A stretch of DNA of 48,194 nucleotides from Brevibacterium picturae. GTDB lineage: Bacteria; Actinomycetota; Actinomycetes; Actinomycetales; Brevibacteriaceae. Below the pieces are notes generated by a model. It made no database searches and was not told where the DNA came from. It worked only from the letters and a program-made list of their open reading frames with translations. A program made the position numbers and the translations under genes. Positions within the stretch are counted from its first letter, which is position 1. Every line of letters starts with the position of its first letter. Of the stretch, positions 16,583-24,676 are shown in pieces. Where the stretch lies: contig NZ_JAKDJU010000005.1 of assembly GCF_030453725.1 (NCBI RefSeq), positions 1 through 48,194 of the forward strand, given 5' to 3'.

Positions 16583-17644
16583 CTACTTGGTCAGTGCGTC
16601 GACGTAGGCGTCGAGGGCCTGCTCGGAGGATTTGGGTCCGCCGAAGGTCCAGATGCCGGAGGGGAACGCATGGGTGCGCTCGTCCTTGACGGCGGGGATG
16701 TTCGACCAGATGTCGTTCTTCTTCAGCAGGTCGACGAAGTCCTCGGACTCGGGATCGTCGGTTCCGGTGTAGAAGAAGTTCGCGTCGCCGACCTTCGAAA
16801 TGCCTTCGATGTCGGTCTGTCCCAAACCGTAGGCCGGATCGACTTCACCGGTCCAGACGTTCTTCAGGCCCAGCTCCTCGCCCAGTTCGCCGAAGAGGGA
16901 TCCCTGACCGAAGGGACGCAGCGCCACGTTCGAGCCGTTGACCCAACCGTCGAAGTAGACGAATTCCTCAGTCTCGAGGTCGGCGGATTCGATCGCCTTC
17001 TTCGACTCCTCGACCTTGGCATCGAAGTCGTCGAGGACACTGTCGGCGCGCTCGCCGCGGCCGGTCACCTCGGCGAGGGTGGAGAAGGTGTCCTTCATGT
17101 ATCCGATCGGATCCTTGCCGTCGGCTCCGGTCATCGCCATCACGGGGATGCCCTGGTCCTCGAGCTGCCCGACGATCTTGTCATCGCGGGAAGTCGTCTC
17201 GATGATGACGAGATCGGGGTTGGCCGAGAGGATCGATTCCACGTTGGGTTCCTGGCGGGTGCCGACGTCCGTGGTGTCCTCGGGCAGCTTCTCCGCCGTG
17301 TCCCAGGTGGTGAAGCCCTGTGCATCCGCCACTGCAGCCGGATCGACGCACAGGGAGAGCAGGTCCTCGGTGTACTGCCATTCGAGTGAGACGACTGTGT
17401 CTGCGGGGGAGTCGAGTTCGATGGAATGTCCGGTGTCATCTTTGACGGAGACCGGATCCGCCGAGGTGGTGCTCGAGTCTTCGGCGCAGTCGCCGGAGGT
17501 TGATGTCGATGTGTCCTCCTTCGCCGAGGCATCGGTGGAGGTGGTGCCGCACGCCGACAGGGCGAGGGCGCAGACGGCAGAGACGGAGGCGAGGACGAGC
17601 AGCGGCTTGCGCGGACGAGTCCGGGGCAGTGTGGAAAGGGACAT
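16583..17644 (-). CDS. Iron-siderophore ABC transporter substrate-binding lipoprotein (FepB/FecB-like)
   Basis: The 353-aa protein starts with a lipoprotein signal (lipobox LSAC, Cys32) and an acidic/Thr-Ser linker. The mature part has the periplasmic-binding-protein 2 features of siderophore receptors: VSVKDDTGHSIELDSPADTVV, then VESILSANPDLVI, and VDALTK at the end. It should capture a ferric siderophore outside the membrane. The ATG at 17644 was chosen because it opens the signal peptide; the frame to 18142 runs over the ATPase gene. It lies 116 bases after the ATPase gene and 3 bases before the permease gene. Confidence 0.92.
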   Translation of the reverse strand: MSLSTLPRTRPRKPLLVLASVSAVCALALSACGTTSTDASAKEDTSTSTSGDCAEDSSTTSADPVSVKDDTGHSIELDSPADTVVSLEWQYTEDLLSLCVDPAAVADAQGFTTWDTAEKLPEDTTDVGTRQEPNVESILSANPDLVIIETTSRDDKIVGQLEDQGIPVMAMTGADGKDPIGYMKDTFSTLAEVTGRGERADSVLDDFDAKVEESKKAIESADLETEEFVYFDGWVNGSNVALRPFGQGSLFGELGEELGLKNVWTGEVDPAYGLGQTDIEGISKVGDANFFYTGTDDPESEDFVDLLKKNDIWSNIPAVKDERTHAFPSGIWTFGGPKSSEQALDAYVDALTK

Positions 17645-17752
17645 GGCTTCTTTCTGAGCATGAGTTCGACAGTGATGATGGCGGTGGTGCTGGGTGGTGA
17701 CGAGTGTGGTGCTGGGCGGCAGCTGTTGGCTGGTGGGCCGTTCCTGGTGGCC

Positions 17753-17773
17753 GCGAGCGGTCAGACCGCTCGC
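17753..17773. other. Perfect hairpin overlapping the stop codon of the siderophore ATPase gene
   Basis: GCGAGCGGTC and GACCGCTCGC flank a single central base (17753-17773), giving at least an 8-bp GC-rich stem with a 5-base loop in RNA. The TGA of the ATPase gene (17761-17763, minus) lies in the loop. No T-run follows on the minus strand. It may act as an mRNA-stability or partial-termination element before the binding-protein gene. Confidence 0.6.
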
Positions 17774-18615
17774 GCAAGTTGCGCGGTGGCACGGGCAGGG
17801 CGACGACGGCGGGGCAGCGCCTCGATCCGGACAATTCCGGTGTCGTCGTCCAGGCGCGTGGTGATGGGGAGCCCGTAGACCTCGGTGAGCACCTCGGCGG
17901 TGAAGACCTCTTCGCAGGTGCCTGCTGATCGGATCCGGCCCTGGCTGAGCAGGACGATATCGTCGGCCACGGCGGCCGCGTGGTTGAGGTCGTGGAGGAC
18001 GACTCCCACCGCCGTTCCGTGGTCGTCGGCCAGATCGCGCATGAGGTCGAGGATTTCCACCTGGTAGCGCAGATCCAGGTGATTCGTGGGCTCGTCGAGC
18101 AGCAGGACCCCGGTCTCCTGGGCCAGGCAGGTGGCCAACCACACGCGCTGGAGTTCGCCGCCGGAGAGCTGGTCGACGGAGCGGTCGGCCATTCGTGCGG
18201 TTCCAGTCAGTTCCAGGGCCTTGTCGATTGCTGCCCTGTCGGGGTCGGTGAGTGAGGCGAACCGGCGACGGTGCGGATGACGGCCGTAGGCGACGACCTC
18301 GCGCACGCTCAGCCCTGAAGGATGCGGCCGCGACTGGGAGAGCAGAGTGACCGTGCGGGCGAACTCGCGTGCCGACAGTGCTCTGGTCGAGGTGGCCGGG
18401 GCGGTTGGGTTGGCCGATCCTGTGGTTCTGATGGTGACGTCACCGGAGCCGATCGGGTGCAGACGTGCCAGGGATCGCAGCACGGTCGATTTGCCGCTGC
18501 CGTTGGGGCCGATGAGTGCGGTGACGCGCCCAGGGGCGATGGTCAGCGACACGTCATGGACGACCGGTGTGCGCTCGTATCCCAGGTGCAGGCCGGAGGC
18601 GTGCAACGTCGTCAT
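17761..18615 (-). CDS. Iron-siderophore ABC transporter ATPase (FhuC/FecE-like)
   Basis: The 284-aa ATPase has Walker A (ALIGPNGSGKST), signature LSGGELQRVWLATCL, Walker B (GVLLLDEPTNHLD) and the FecE-type ending (VYGLPITTRLDDDTG). The YGRHPHRRRF segment after the Q-loop is typical of siderophore importers. The start is placed at 18615 rather than 18660. A promoter with a DtxR-type box is centred upstream, with its transcript start near 18639, so the ATG at 18660 would not be transcribed. It is the first gene of the operon; a 116-base gap with a hairpin separates it from the binding-protein gene. Confidence 0.92.
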   Translation of the reverse strand: MTTLHASGLHLGYERTPVVHDVSLTIAPGRVTALIGPNGSGKSTVLRSLARLHPIGSGDVTIRTTGSANPTAPATSTRALSAREFARTVTLLSQSRPHPSGLSVREVVAYGRHPHRRRFASLTDPDRAAIDKALELTGTARMADRSVDQLSGGELQRVWLATCLAQETGVLLLDEPTNHLDLRYQVEILDLMRDLADDHGTAVGVVLHDLNHAAAVADDIVLLSQGRIRSAGTCEEVFTAEVLTEVYGLPITTRLDDDTGIVRIEALPRRRRPARATAQLARAV

Positions 18616-18645
18616 ATTCGAGTCTCGGCTACGTGCGTGGACAGA

Positions 18646-18674
18646 ATCATAATCACCCATGAAACATAGCCTAA
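18646..18674 (-). promoter_or_regulatory. Promoter of the siderophore operon
   Basis: On the minus strand TTAGGC (18674-18669) and TATGAT (18651-18646) are 17 bases apart. Transcription would begin near 18639, about 24 bases before the ATG at 18615. The -35 lies inside the iron box. Confidence 0.6.
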
Positions 18675-18685
18675 CCTAAGTTAGG
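18661..18685 (-). promoter_or_regulatory. DtxR/IdeR-type iron box
   Basis: Minus-strand bases 18679-18661 read TTAGGTTAGGCTATGTTTC, matching 14 of 19 positions of the DtxR/IdeR consensus (TTAGGTTAGSCTAACCTAA), with the left half perfect. An overlapping palindrome CCTAAC-N4-GTTAGG spans 18670-18685, so a second dimer could bind. The box covers the -35, so iron-loaded DtxR would repress the importer, which fits its role. Confidence 0.75.
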
Positions 18686-18819
18686 GTCGCCTCGCACCAG
18701 GTGGGCATCGCAGTGTCGGCAGCTCTCGCGGCAGCGGCGCTCGCCGTAACCACCCTCGTAGCAGTGCGGCAAACGTGCTGTCACCTCCCGCACGGCGGCG
18801 GTCCGTACGAGAACCGCTG

Positions 18820-18879
18820 GGCAAACGTGCTCAGGGTGCGTCATTTGTGCGCTACCTCCACACGTTTGGCCAGCGGGTG
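18820..18879. repeat. Dispersed palindromic repeat, copy B, with a half copy at 18768-18779
   Basis: GGCAAACGTG (18820-18829) and CACGTTTGGC (18861-18870) bound a ~60-base element about 83% identical to the one at 14351-14409. The 12-base GGCAAACGTGCT is repeated exactly at 18768-18779, 52 bases upstream. The element lies between the siderophore operon promoter and the sbcD-like gene, in a 343-base gap between the two starts (18616-18958). Nothing else is evident there apart from the iron box, the promoter and a TATATA at 18926-18931. Confidence 0.7.
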
Positions 18880-18958
18880 ATCGTGCACCTTTCACGTCAG
18901 CGCCTGTCCGTAGGGTGGGTGTGCATATATAGGATGGGCGAGAGCCAAGGAGGAACCC

Positions 18959-20092
18959 ATGAGATTCGTCGCCACCGGAGACTGGCAGCTGGGCATGACG
19001 GCCCACTATCTCAGTACCGAAGCACGCCCGCGCTTTCACCGTGCCCGCCTCGACGCCGTCAAGCGCATCGGCGAGATCGCTGCCGAACAGTCCTGCGACT
19101 TCGTCGTCGTCTGCGGTGATGTGTTCGAGTCGAATCAGCTCGACCGCGCCATCATCTCCCGCACCTTCGAAGCCCTGGCCGCCTTCACCGTGCCCGTCGT
19201 TCTGCTGCCGGGCAATCACGACCCTCTCGACGCCGCCTCCATCTACGACTCGCACGCCTTCACCTCCCGTCAGCCTGGCCATGTCCATGTCCTGCGTGAC
19301 AGTGAACCCTTCGAGGTCCGTCCCGGCGTCGAGATCATCGGAGCCCCCTGGTTCTCGAAACGTCCGCAAGGTGACCTCGTCGCCCAAGCAACACAGAACC
19401 TCGCCGAGGCGGCTCCGGGCAAGGTGCGCATCATCGCCGGGCACGGCGCCGTGAGCACTCTGGACCCCGACCGCGAATCTCTGGCCACGATCGACGTCGA
19501 CAGCCTCAAGACCGTGCTGCGAGAGGACCGTGCCCAATTCGTCGCACTGGGGGACAGACACGCCACCTACGCCGTGGATGAGCGCATCTGGTACTCCGGG
19601 GCCCCAGAAGTGACTTCCCGGCGGGAGGACGATCCCGGCAATGTTCTCCTCGTCGACATCGATGCACAGTCACATGCGAGTTCGGTCGAGAAGATGCACA
19701 TCGGCCGCTGGTCCTACCTCGTCGTAGAGGAGGACGTGAACTCGGATGAGGACGTCAGCCACCTCGAACAGCGGCTGGCAGGCATCCCGGACAAAGACAG
19801 CACAGCAGTGTGGCTCATCCTCAGAGGAACCCTGTCCACGGCAGCGAAGTCGAGACTCGACGATATCCTCGACCACGCCACTGACCTGTTCGCCCTCGTG
19901 TCCTTGTGGGAGCGGCATACGGACATCGCTGTGGTCGCCGCCGACGAGGATTTCGCCGGGCTCGGCCTGAGCGGATACCTGCAGGAGTCTCTCGACGAAT
20001 TGGCGGAGACGGCTGCAGGGGAGGACCTATCAGCGTCGGCGGCACAGGACGCGTTGGGGCTCTTGTACCGATTTGCGAGGAGCGGATCATGA
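18959..20092 (+). CDS. SbcD-like metallophosphoesterase (DNA repair nuclease)
   Basis: The 377-aa protein has the Mre11/SbcD phosphoesterase motifs: FVATGDWQLGM (Asp8, with Gln10 where classical SbcD has His), CGDVFESN, LLPGNHDPLD, IIAGHGAVS and LGDRHATY. In my experience DWQ in motif I marks an actinobacterial branch of the family rather than a loss of function. The enzyme should cut DNA ends or hairpins with its ATPase partner, encoded directly downstream with an ATGA overlap. The start has a strong site (AAGGAGG) about 7 bases upstream. TATATA at 18926-18931 may be part of its promoter. Confidence 0.88.
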   Translation: MRFVATGDWQLGMTAHYLSTEARPRFHRARLDAVKRIGEIAAEQSCDFVVVCGDVFESNQLDRAIISRTFEALAAFTVPVVLLPGNHDPLDAASIYDSHAFTSRQPGHVHVLRDSEPFEVRPGVEIIGAPWFSKRPQGDLVAQATQNLAEAAPGKVRIIAGHGAVSTLDPDRESLATIDVDSLKTVLREDRAQFVALGDRHATYAVDERIWYSGAPEVTSRREDDPGNVLLVDIDAQSHASSVEKMHIGRWSYLVVEEDVNSDEDVSHLEQRLAGIPDKDSTAVWLILRGTLSTAAKSRLDDILDHATDLFALVSLWERHTDIAVVAADEDFAGLGLSGYLQESLDELAETAAGEDLSASAAQDALGLLYRFARSGS

Positions 20093-22737
20093 AATTCCAT
20101 TCCATCCACCTGCGCAACTACCGCGGCATCGCGGACTCCCGCGTCGAATTCGGCGACGGCGTCACCGTCGTCGAAGGGCCGAACGAGGTCGGCAAGTCCT
20201 CGATCCATGAAGCCATCACTCATCTGAGGGAGGACAAATCGAGCTCACGAAAGGCCAGCGTCAAAGAGACACAGCCTGTCGGCGTCGATGCCGGCCCCGA
20301 GGTGGAACTGCACCTGAGCACCGGTGACTACGAGCTCAAGTACCGGAAGCGGTGGATCAAACAGCCCTTCACCGAACTCAGCGTCATCAGACCCAGGCCC
20401 GAACAGCTGAGCAGCGATGATGCCCACGATCGGTTCCTGTCGATCCTCGCCGACACTGTCGACGTCGATCTCCTCGTCGCACTCGACGTGGCACAGGGGG
20501 AGAGTCTGGCACAAGCTCCGCTGGCTCAGATCAAAGCCCTGCACTCCGCGCTCAACGAATCGGGTGTCGAGGTCGCCGACCACGATGACTTCCTCGACCA
20601 GGTCGAAGCCGAGTACTTGAAGTACTTCACCAAGTCCGGCAGAGAGACAGGGGAGTACAAGGACATCAACGCTCAGGTCCCTGTCGTCGAAGCTGCCTTC
20701 GAGGAACTGCGTGAACGCAGTCGTGGCATGGACGATCTCGTCGACAACCATGCCCGAGCCGCCGCTCGTCTGGAAACGGTGCGCACCCAGCTGACCCAGG
20801 CCCTCGCCGATCGTGATGAAGCCGAGCAGGCGGCGAAGGCGGTGGCCGAACTCAAAGCAGTGCTCGACCAGGCGGTGGATCACGCGAAGTCGGCACAGCG
20901 GGATGAACAGATCGCTCGGGAGGCGCTGGACAGACGCACACAACTTATCGCTGACGCCACCGATGCCCAGAGCGCGGTGACAGAGGCTGGGAAGACTGTC
21001 GCTGAGCTCGAATCGGCCCAGGGTGACAAGGACTCCGACTTCGATCGCTTCCAGAAGGCCCTCGAGGAGAAGCAGAGCGCAGTCGACGATGCTCGTGCGC
21101 AGGCGAAGGCTGCTGCCAAAACCCTGGCCAAAGCCCGTGCACGTGCAGAACTGTCCGATCTCACCCGCCGACTTGAGGCTATCCGCGAGCATGATGAGAA
21201 GAAGAGCCGTGCGCAGGCGACGATCGGATCGATCACGGTCACGACCAAGGACGTCGAGAAACTGAGCTCCCTCGAGACGGAGGTGCGGATTGCCGAGCAC
21301 GCGAAGACCTCCGCCGCAGCGCAGATCGAAGCGAAACAGCTCGGGACACGGGCCCTGAACATCGACGGAACAGAACTCGGCGAAGGAAACAGCGGAGAAT
21401 TCGCAGCACTCAAGGACGTGCGAATCATGATCGACGGCGTCGCCGACATCACCGTGCGCCCAGGAGCATCTCCCGTTGAGTTGGACAAAGCACTGACCTC
21501 AGCGAAGGGAGCCTTCGAAGCGGAGCTGGAACGCCTCGACATCGACTCTGTGTCCCAGGCCCGGGATAAGGCCAACGTTCGCGCGGATGCAGAAGCTGTC
21601 ATGGCAGAGGCGGATTCGACGCTCAAGGTGCTCCTGGGCCAGGACAAGCGCGACAAGCTTGAAGCCGCGCTCGCTCGCGCACAGCAGATCCTCGGAGCCG
21701 ATGGAACCAGCGCAAGCACCGATGACAAAGCTGGGAATGGTGCCGAGGTGGACAGCCAGACTCGTGACCGGAGCCTCAGCGAGCTCGAAACGGCAGTCGC
21801 CGAGTCCGAGGCGACCGTCGACGACGCTCAATCCGCGGTGGACTCCACTCGCATCGAGCTCGAACGAACTCGCACAAGCCGAGATGACGCGCGAGTGGAG
21901 ACGGTCCGGGCCCAGACCAGCCTGAAAGAAGCCGAAACTCAACACGAGCGGCTGACGAGCAGTCTGGCGGAGGCCCGAAAGACGAATTCTGACGCCGATC
22001 TGGATGAAGAAGTGACGTCTGCCGAGGCCCGAGCGACGAATGTGGGCTCGCAGGTTGACGAGGCGAGAGTCGCCTACGAAGCAGCAGATCCCGAGACCTT
22101 GGAGATGCAGCTGCAGAACGTGCGGCAACTCGTCGGCAGCAAGGAAGCACAGCGAGAAGAAGTGCGTCAGGAAGTCGATCGCCTGTCGGCTCTCATCGAC
22201 GATCGTGCCAGCGAAGGCATCTATGAAAAACTCGCGGCCGCCGAAGAGACGATGGAGTCGGCCCGCAGGAAGCAGACACGACTAGGCCGTCAGGCGACGG
22301 CGATCAACCTGTTGCGCACCACTGTCCTCAAACACAAGGAAGAATCCCAGCGGAAGTACGTGGCTCCTTTCAAGGAGCAGATTGAGAAGCTGGGCAGACT
22401 GGTCTTCGGACAAGGACTGTCGGTCGAGGTCTCCGAGGATCTCGAAATCGTCTCACGCACTTTGGACGAACGCACAGTGCCCTTCGAATCACTGTCGGGA
22501 GGGACGAAGGAACAGCTGGCGCTCATCGGCCGACTCGCAGTGGCCACTCTCGTCGACAGCGATTCGGGGGCGCCCGTGGTTCTCGACGATGCTTTCGGCT
22601 TCGCCGATGCCGAACGTCTCAACGCACTCAACGTCATCCTCTCCACAGTCGGCCAGAGCGCCCAGGTCATCCTGCTCACCTGCCAACCCGACCGCTTCGC
22701 TCGCCTCGGCGGAGCGAAGTCTGTGAGCCTGACGTAA
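20089..22737 (+). CDS. SbcC/YhaN-like AAA ATPase paired with the nuclease
   Basis: The 882-aa protein has Walker A at residues 30-38 (GPNEVGKSS) and, at the far end, the ABC-type signature LSGGTKEQLAL (from residue 802) and Walker B VVLDDAFGF (Asp833). Between them lie long Glu/Ala/Lys/Arg-rich coiled coils (about 175-400 and 560-775), broken by a globular part (about 425-500, DIDGTELGEG-like, then VRIMIDGVADITVRPG). No CxxC zinc hook is present; the only obvious Cys is near the C-terminus. Such hookless SbcC-like partners are known in actinobacteria (YhaN-like). It should drive the nuclease by ATP-dependent opening of the coils. Start chosen by the ATGA overlap. Confidence 0.88.
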   Translation: MKFHSIHLRNYRGIADSRVEFGDGVTVVEGPNEVGKSSIHEAITHLREDKSSSRKASVKETQPVGVDAGPEVELHLSTGDYELKYRKRWIKQPFTELSVIRPRPEQLSSDDAHDRFLSILADTVDVDLLVALDVAQGESLAQAPLAQIKALHSALNESGVEVADHDDFLDQVEAEYLKYFTKSGRETGEYKDINAQVPVVEAAFEELRERSRGMDDLVDNHARAAARLETVRTQLTQALADRDEAEQAAKAVAELKAVLDQAVDHAKSAQRDEQIAREALDRRTQLIADATDAQSAVTEAGKTVAELESAQGDKDSDFDRFQKALEEKQSAVDDARAQAKAAAKTLAKARARAELSDLTRRLEAIREHDEKKSRAQATIGSITVTTKDVEKLSSLETEVRIAEHAKTSAAAQIEAKQLGTRALNIDGTELGEGNSGEFAALKDVRIMIDGVADITVRPGASPVELDKALTSAKGAFEAELERLDIDSVSQARDKANVRADAEAVMAEADSTLKVLLGQDKRDKLEAALARAQQILGADGTSASTDDKAGNGAEVDSQTRDRSLSELETAVAESEATVDDAQSAVDSTRIELERTRTSRDDARVETVRAQTSLKEAETQHERLTSSLAEARKTNSDADLDEEVTSAEARATNVGSQVDEARVAYEAADPETLEMQLQNVRQLVGSKEAQREEVRQEVDRLSALIDDRASEGIYEKLAAAEETMESARRKQTRLGRQATAINLLRTTVLKHKEESQRKYVAPFKEQIEKLGRLVFGQGLSVEVSEDLEIVSRTLDERTVPFESLSGGTKEQLALIGRLAVATLVDSDSGAPVVLDDAFGFADAERLNALNVILSTVGQSAQVILLTCQPDRFARLGGAKSVSLT

Positions 22738-22795
22738 CCGAGCATCGCGCATGCAGACCCAGCCGGATCCGACGGCTGCGGCCTGCGCAGACAGA

Positions 22796-22830
22796 CACGG
22801 CCGCCGCATCAAGCGGATACGACGGCCGTG
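22796..22830. terminator. Hairpin between convergent genes, possible bidirectional terminator
   Basis: CACGGCCG (22796-22803) pairs with CGGCCGTG (22823-22830), and an inner CCGC/GCGG stem (22804-22807 / 22813-22816) tops it with loop ATCAA. A 6-base bulge interrupts the right side. It sits in the 132-base gap between the convergent SbcC-like and acyl-CoA ligase genes. There is no T-run, as often in actinobacterial terminators. Confidence 0.5.
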
Positions 22831-22869
22831 ACCGGCTGACATCATTGGCAGCGCGCGCACGCTTCTGGA

Positions 22870-24606
22870 TCAGTCAGAGCCGACCGCCCCGGCCTTCGCT
22901 GCCTCGGCAGCAGCCACGGCATCGGCACGAATCGTGCGCCGCAGGATCTTGCCTGAGCTGGTCTTCGGCAGCTCGTCGATGATGGTCACTTGCCGCGGAG
23001 CCTTGTAGGAGGCCAACTTCTCGCGACAGAATTCGACGATCTCGGCCTCGGTGATGGCATCGGCCTCGGGACTCGACTGCAGAGTCACGAACGCGGCAAC
23101 GTTCTCACCCCGATACTCGTCGGGGATGCCGACGACTGCTGCCTCCTGAATCGCCGGATGGGTGTAGAGGACGTCCTCGACCTCCCGCGGCCAGACCTTG
23201 AAGCCGGAGGCGTTGATCATGTCCTTCTTGCGGTCGACGATGAACAGCCAGCCGTCTTCGTTCATGTACCCCACATCGCCGGTGCGCAGCTCCCCATCCG
23301 GGAGCTGCTCGGCTGTTGCCTTCTCATTGTTGATGTATTCGGCGACGACCTCAGGTCCCGAGACGGCAACCTCGCCGATCTCGTTCGGGCCCAAGGGCTC
23401 ACCGAAGTCGTCGAGGATGCGAATCATGGTGTCCGGCTGGGGCAGACCGCAGGAGAGGTTGCCGCTGTCGGGATCGACCGGCGCCCTCAGCCCCGGTGGG
23501 ACGGTCGCCACCTGCGCACAGGTCTCGGTCAGACCGTAGCCCTGCCCGATGTAGACGCCGGTCTTCTGTTCGAACTTCGTCACCAAGCCCTCGGGCAGGG
23601 GTGCACCACCCGACATGATCCGCTTGAACGATGCGAAGTGCTCCGCCGTCGCGCTGGGATGGGCAAGCATTGCGGTGTAGACCGTGGCCGGGCCTGCCAT
23701 ATACGTCGGCTTCTCCCGCAGGAAGAGTTCGAGAAGGGAGCCCGGATCGAATCGATAGTTGAGGATCAGCCGCGCGCCACCGCTGACACCGGCGATGAAC
23801 TGGCAGACGAACCCGGTGATGTGGAAGATCGGGGCCAGCGTGAGGAAGCCGTCGCCGGGTTCGAACGTCGGCGTCCGGACACAGTAGCGGGCATTGCTCG
23901 ACACCGAGGCGTGAGTCGCAGACGCACCCTTCGCTTTGCCCGAGGTCCCCGAGGTGTACACGACGATCGCTTCGTCCTCGGGAGCGGGAATGAGAGGAGT
24001 GAAACCGGTGTCCAGGCGGGACTCGACAACGGCTTGGAAGTCGGGGAGATTCGGCACCTGGTCGGGGCCCGGATTCTCACCGGGGGCACCTGGCAGGTCA
24101 GCGAACATCGAGAAGATCGCCTCGGGCCCGTCGACCTGGAAACTCCTGTCGTCGCTGAGGACGACGACCGGCAATGCCGCGGCATAGGGAGCCACGCGAC
24201 CCAGGAACGCCGCCTTGGATACCACAAGCCCCTTCACCTCGGCGTCGGCGAAGATGTGCTCGAGCTCCCCGCGATACATGGGATTGAGGGGAACGACGAC
24301 GCCTCCGACCTTCCAGATGCCGTAGGTGGCGATCATGAAGGCGGGGGTGTTCTGCTCATAGATGGCCACCCGGTCGCCGACAGCGATGCCGTGCTCGACC
24401 AGATAGGCCGCGAACGCAGTGGAATACTGGTCGAACTGGGACCAGGTCAGCCCGAAACCGTAGTAGCTGAGGGCCTCTTCGCGGCCGTGGGTGGCCACGG
24501 TCGACGCCAGATCCTGCAGGGTCGTGGACTTCTCCAGGGTGTACGGCTTGTTCGCGAGATCTCCCCAGGTCTTCAACCAGGGACGGGTATCTGCCCACGT
24601 GCTCAT
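22870..24606 (-). CDS. AMP-dependent acyl-CoA synthetase (fatty acid-CoA ligase)
   Basis: The 578-aa enzyme has the AMP-binding P-loop (VVYTSGTSGKAKGASATHAS), the A5 motif (GQGYGLTETCA), TGDVGYMNEDGWLFIVDRKKD (A7/A8), and the C-terminal catalytic lysine region (PKTSSGKILRRTIR). It activates a carboxylic acid, probably a medium- or long-chain fatty acid, to its CoA thioester through an acyl-AMP. It is the last gene of the four-gene acyl-CoA unit, 70 bases after the dehydrogenase gene. The chain length preference cannot be read from the sequence. Confidence 0.92.
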   Translation of the reverse strand: MSTWADTRPWLKTWGDLANKPYTLEKSTTLQDLASTVATHGREEALSYYGFGLTWSQFDQYSTAFAAYLVEHGIAVGDRVAIYEQNTPAFMIATYGIWKVGGVVVPLNPMYRGELEHIFADAEVKGLVVSKAAFLGRVAPYAAALPVVVLSDDRSFQVDGPEAIFSMFADLPGAPGENPGPDQVPNLPDFQAVVESRLDTGFTPLIPAPEDEAIVVYTSGTSGKAKGASATHASVSSNARYCVRTPTFEPGDGFLTLAPIFHITGFVCQFIAGVSGGARLILNYRFDPGSLLELFLREKPTYMAGPATVYTAMLAHPSATAEHFASFKRIMSGGAPLPEGLVTKFEQKTGVYIGQGYGLTETCAQVATVPPGLRAPVDPDSGNLSCGLPQPDTMIRILDDFGEPLGPNEIGEVAVSGPEVVAEYINNEKATAEQLPDGELRTGDVGYMNEDGWLFIVDRKKDMINASGFKVWPREVEDVLYTHPAIQEAAVVGIPDEYRGENVAAFVTLQSSPEADAITEAEIVEFCREKLASYKAPRQVTIIDELPKTSSGKILRRTIRADAVAAAEAAKAGAVGSD

Positions 24607-24676
24607 CGCTTCACTTCCTTCATCGTTGAATGGTGTGTCGAAATTGTTGAAAGAGGGTTTCGAACAGCCGATCCGC

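Noticed and set aside
15920..17389. 489-codon plus-strand open frame over the siderophore permease and binding-protein genes
   Set aside because: Same composition bias, no recognisable domain, lies across two real genes.
18658..18660. ATG at 18660 as start of the siderophore ATPase gene
   Set aside because: It lies upstream of the predicted transcript start (about 18639) and directly beside the iron box; 18615 gives the family's normal N-terminus.
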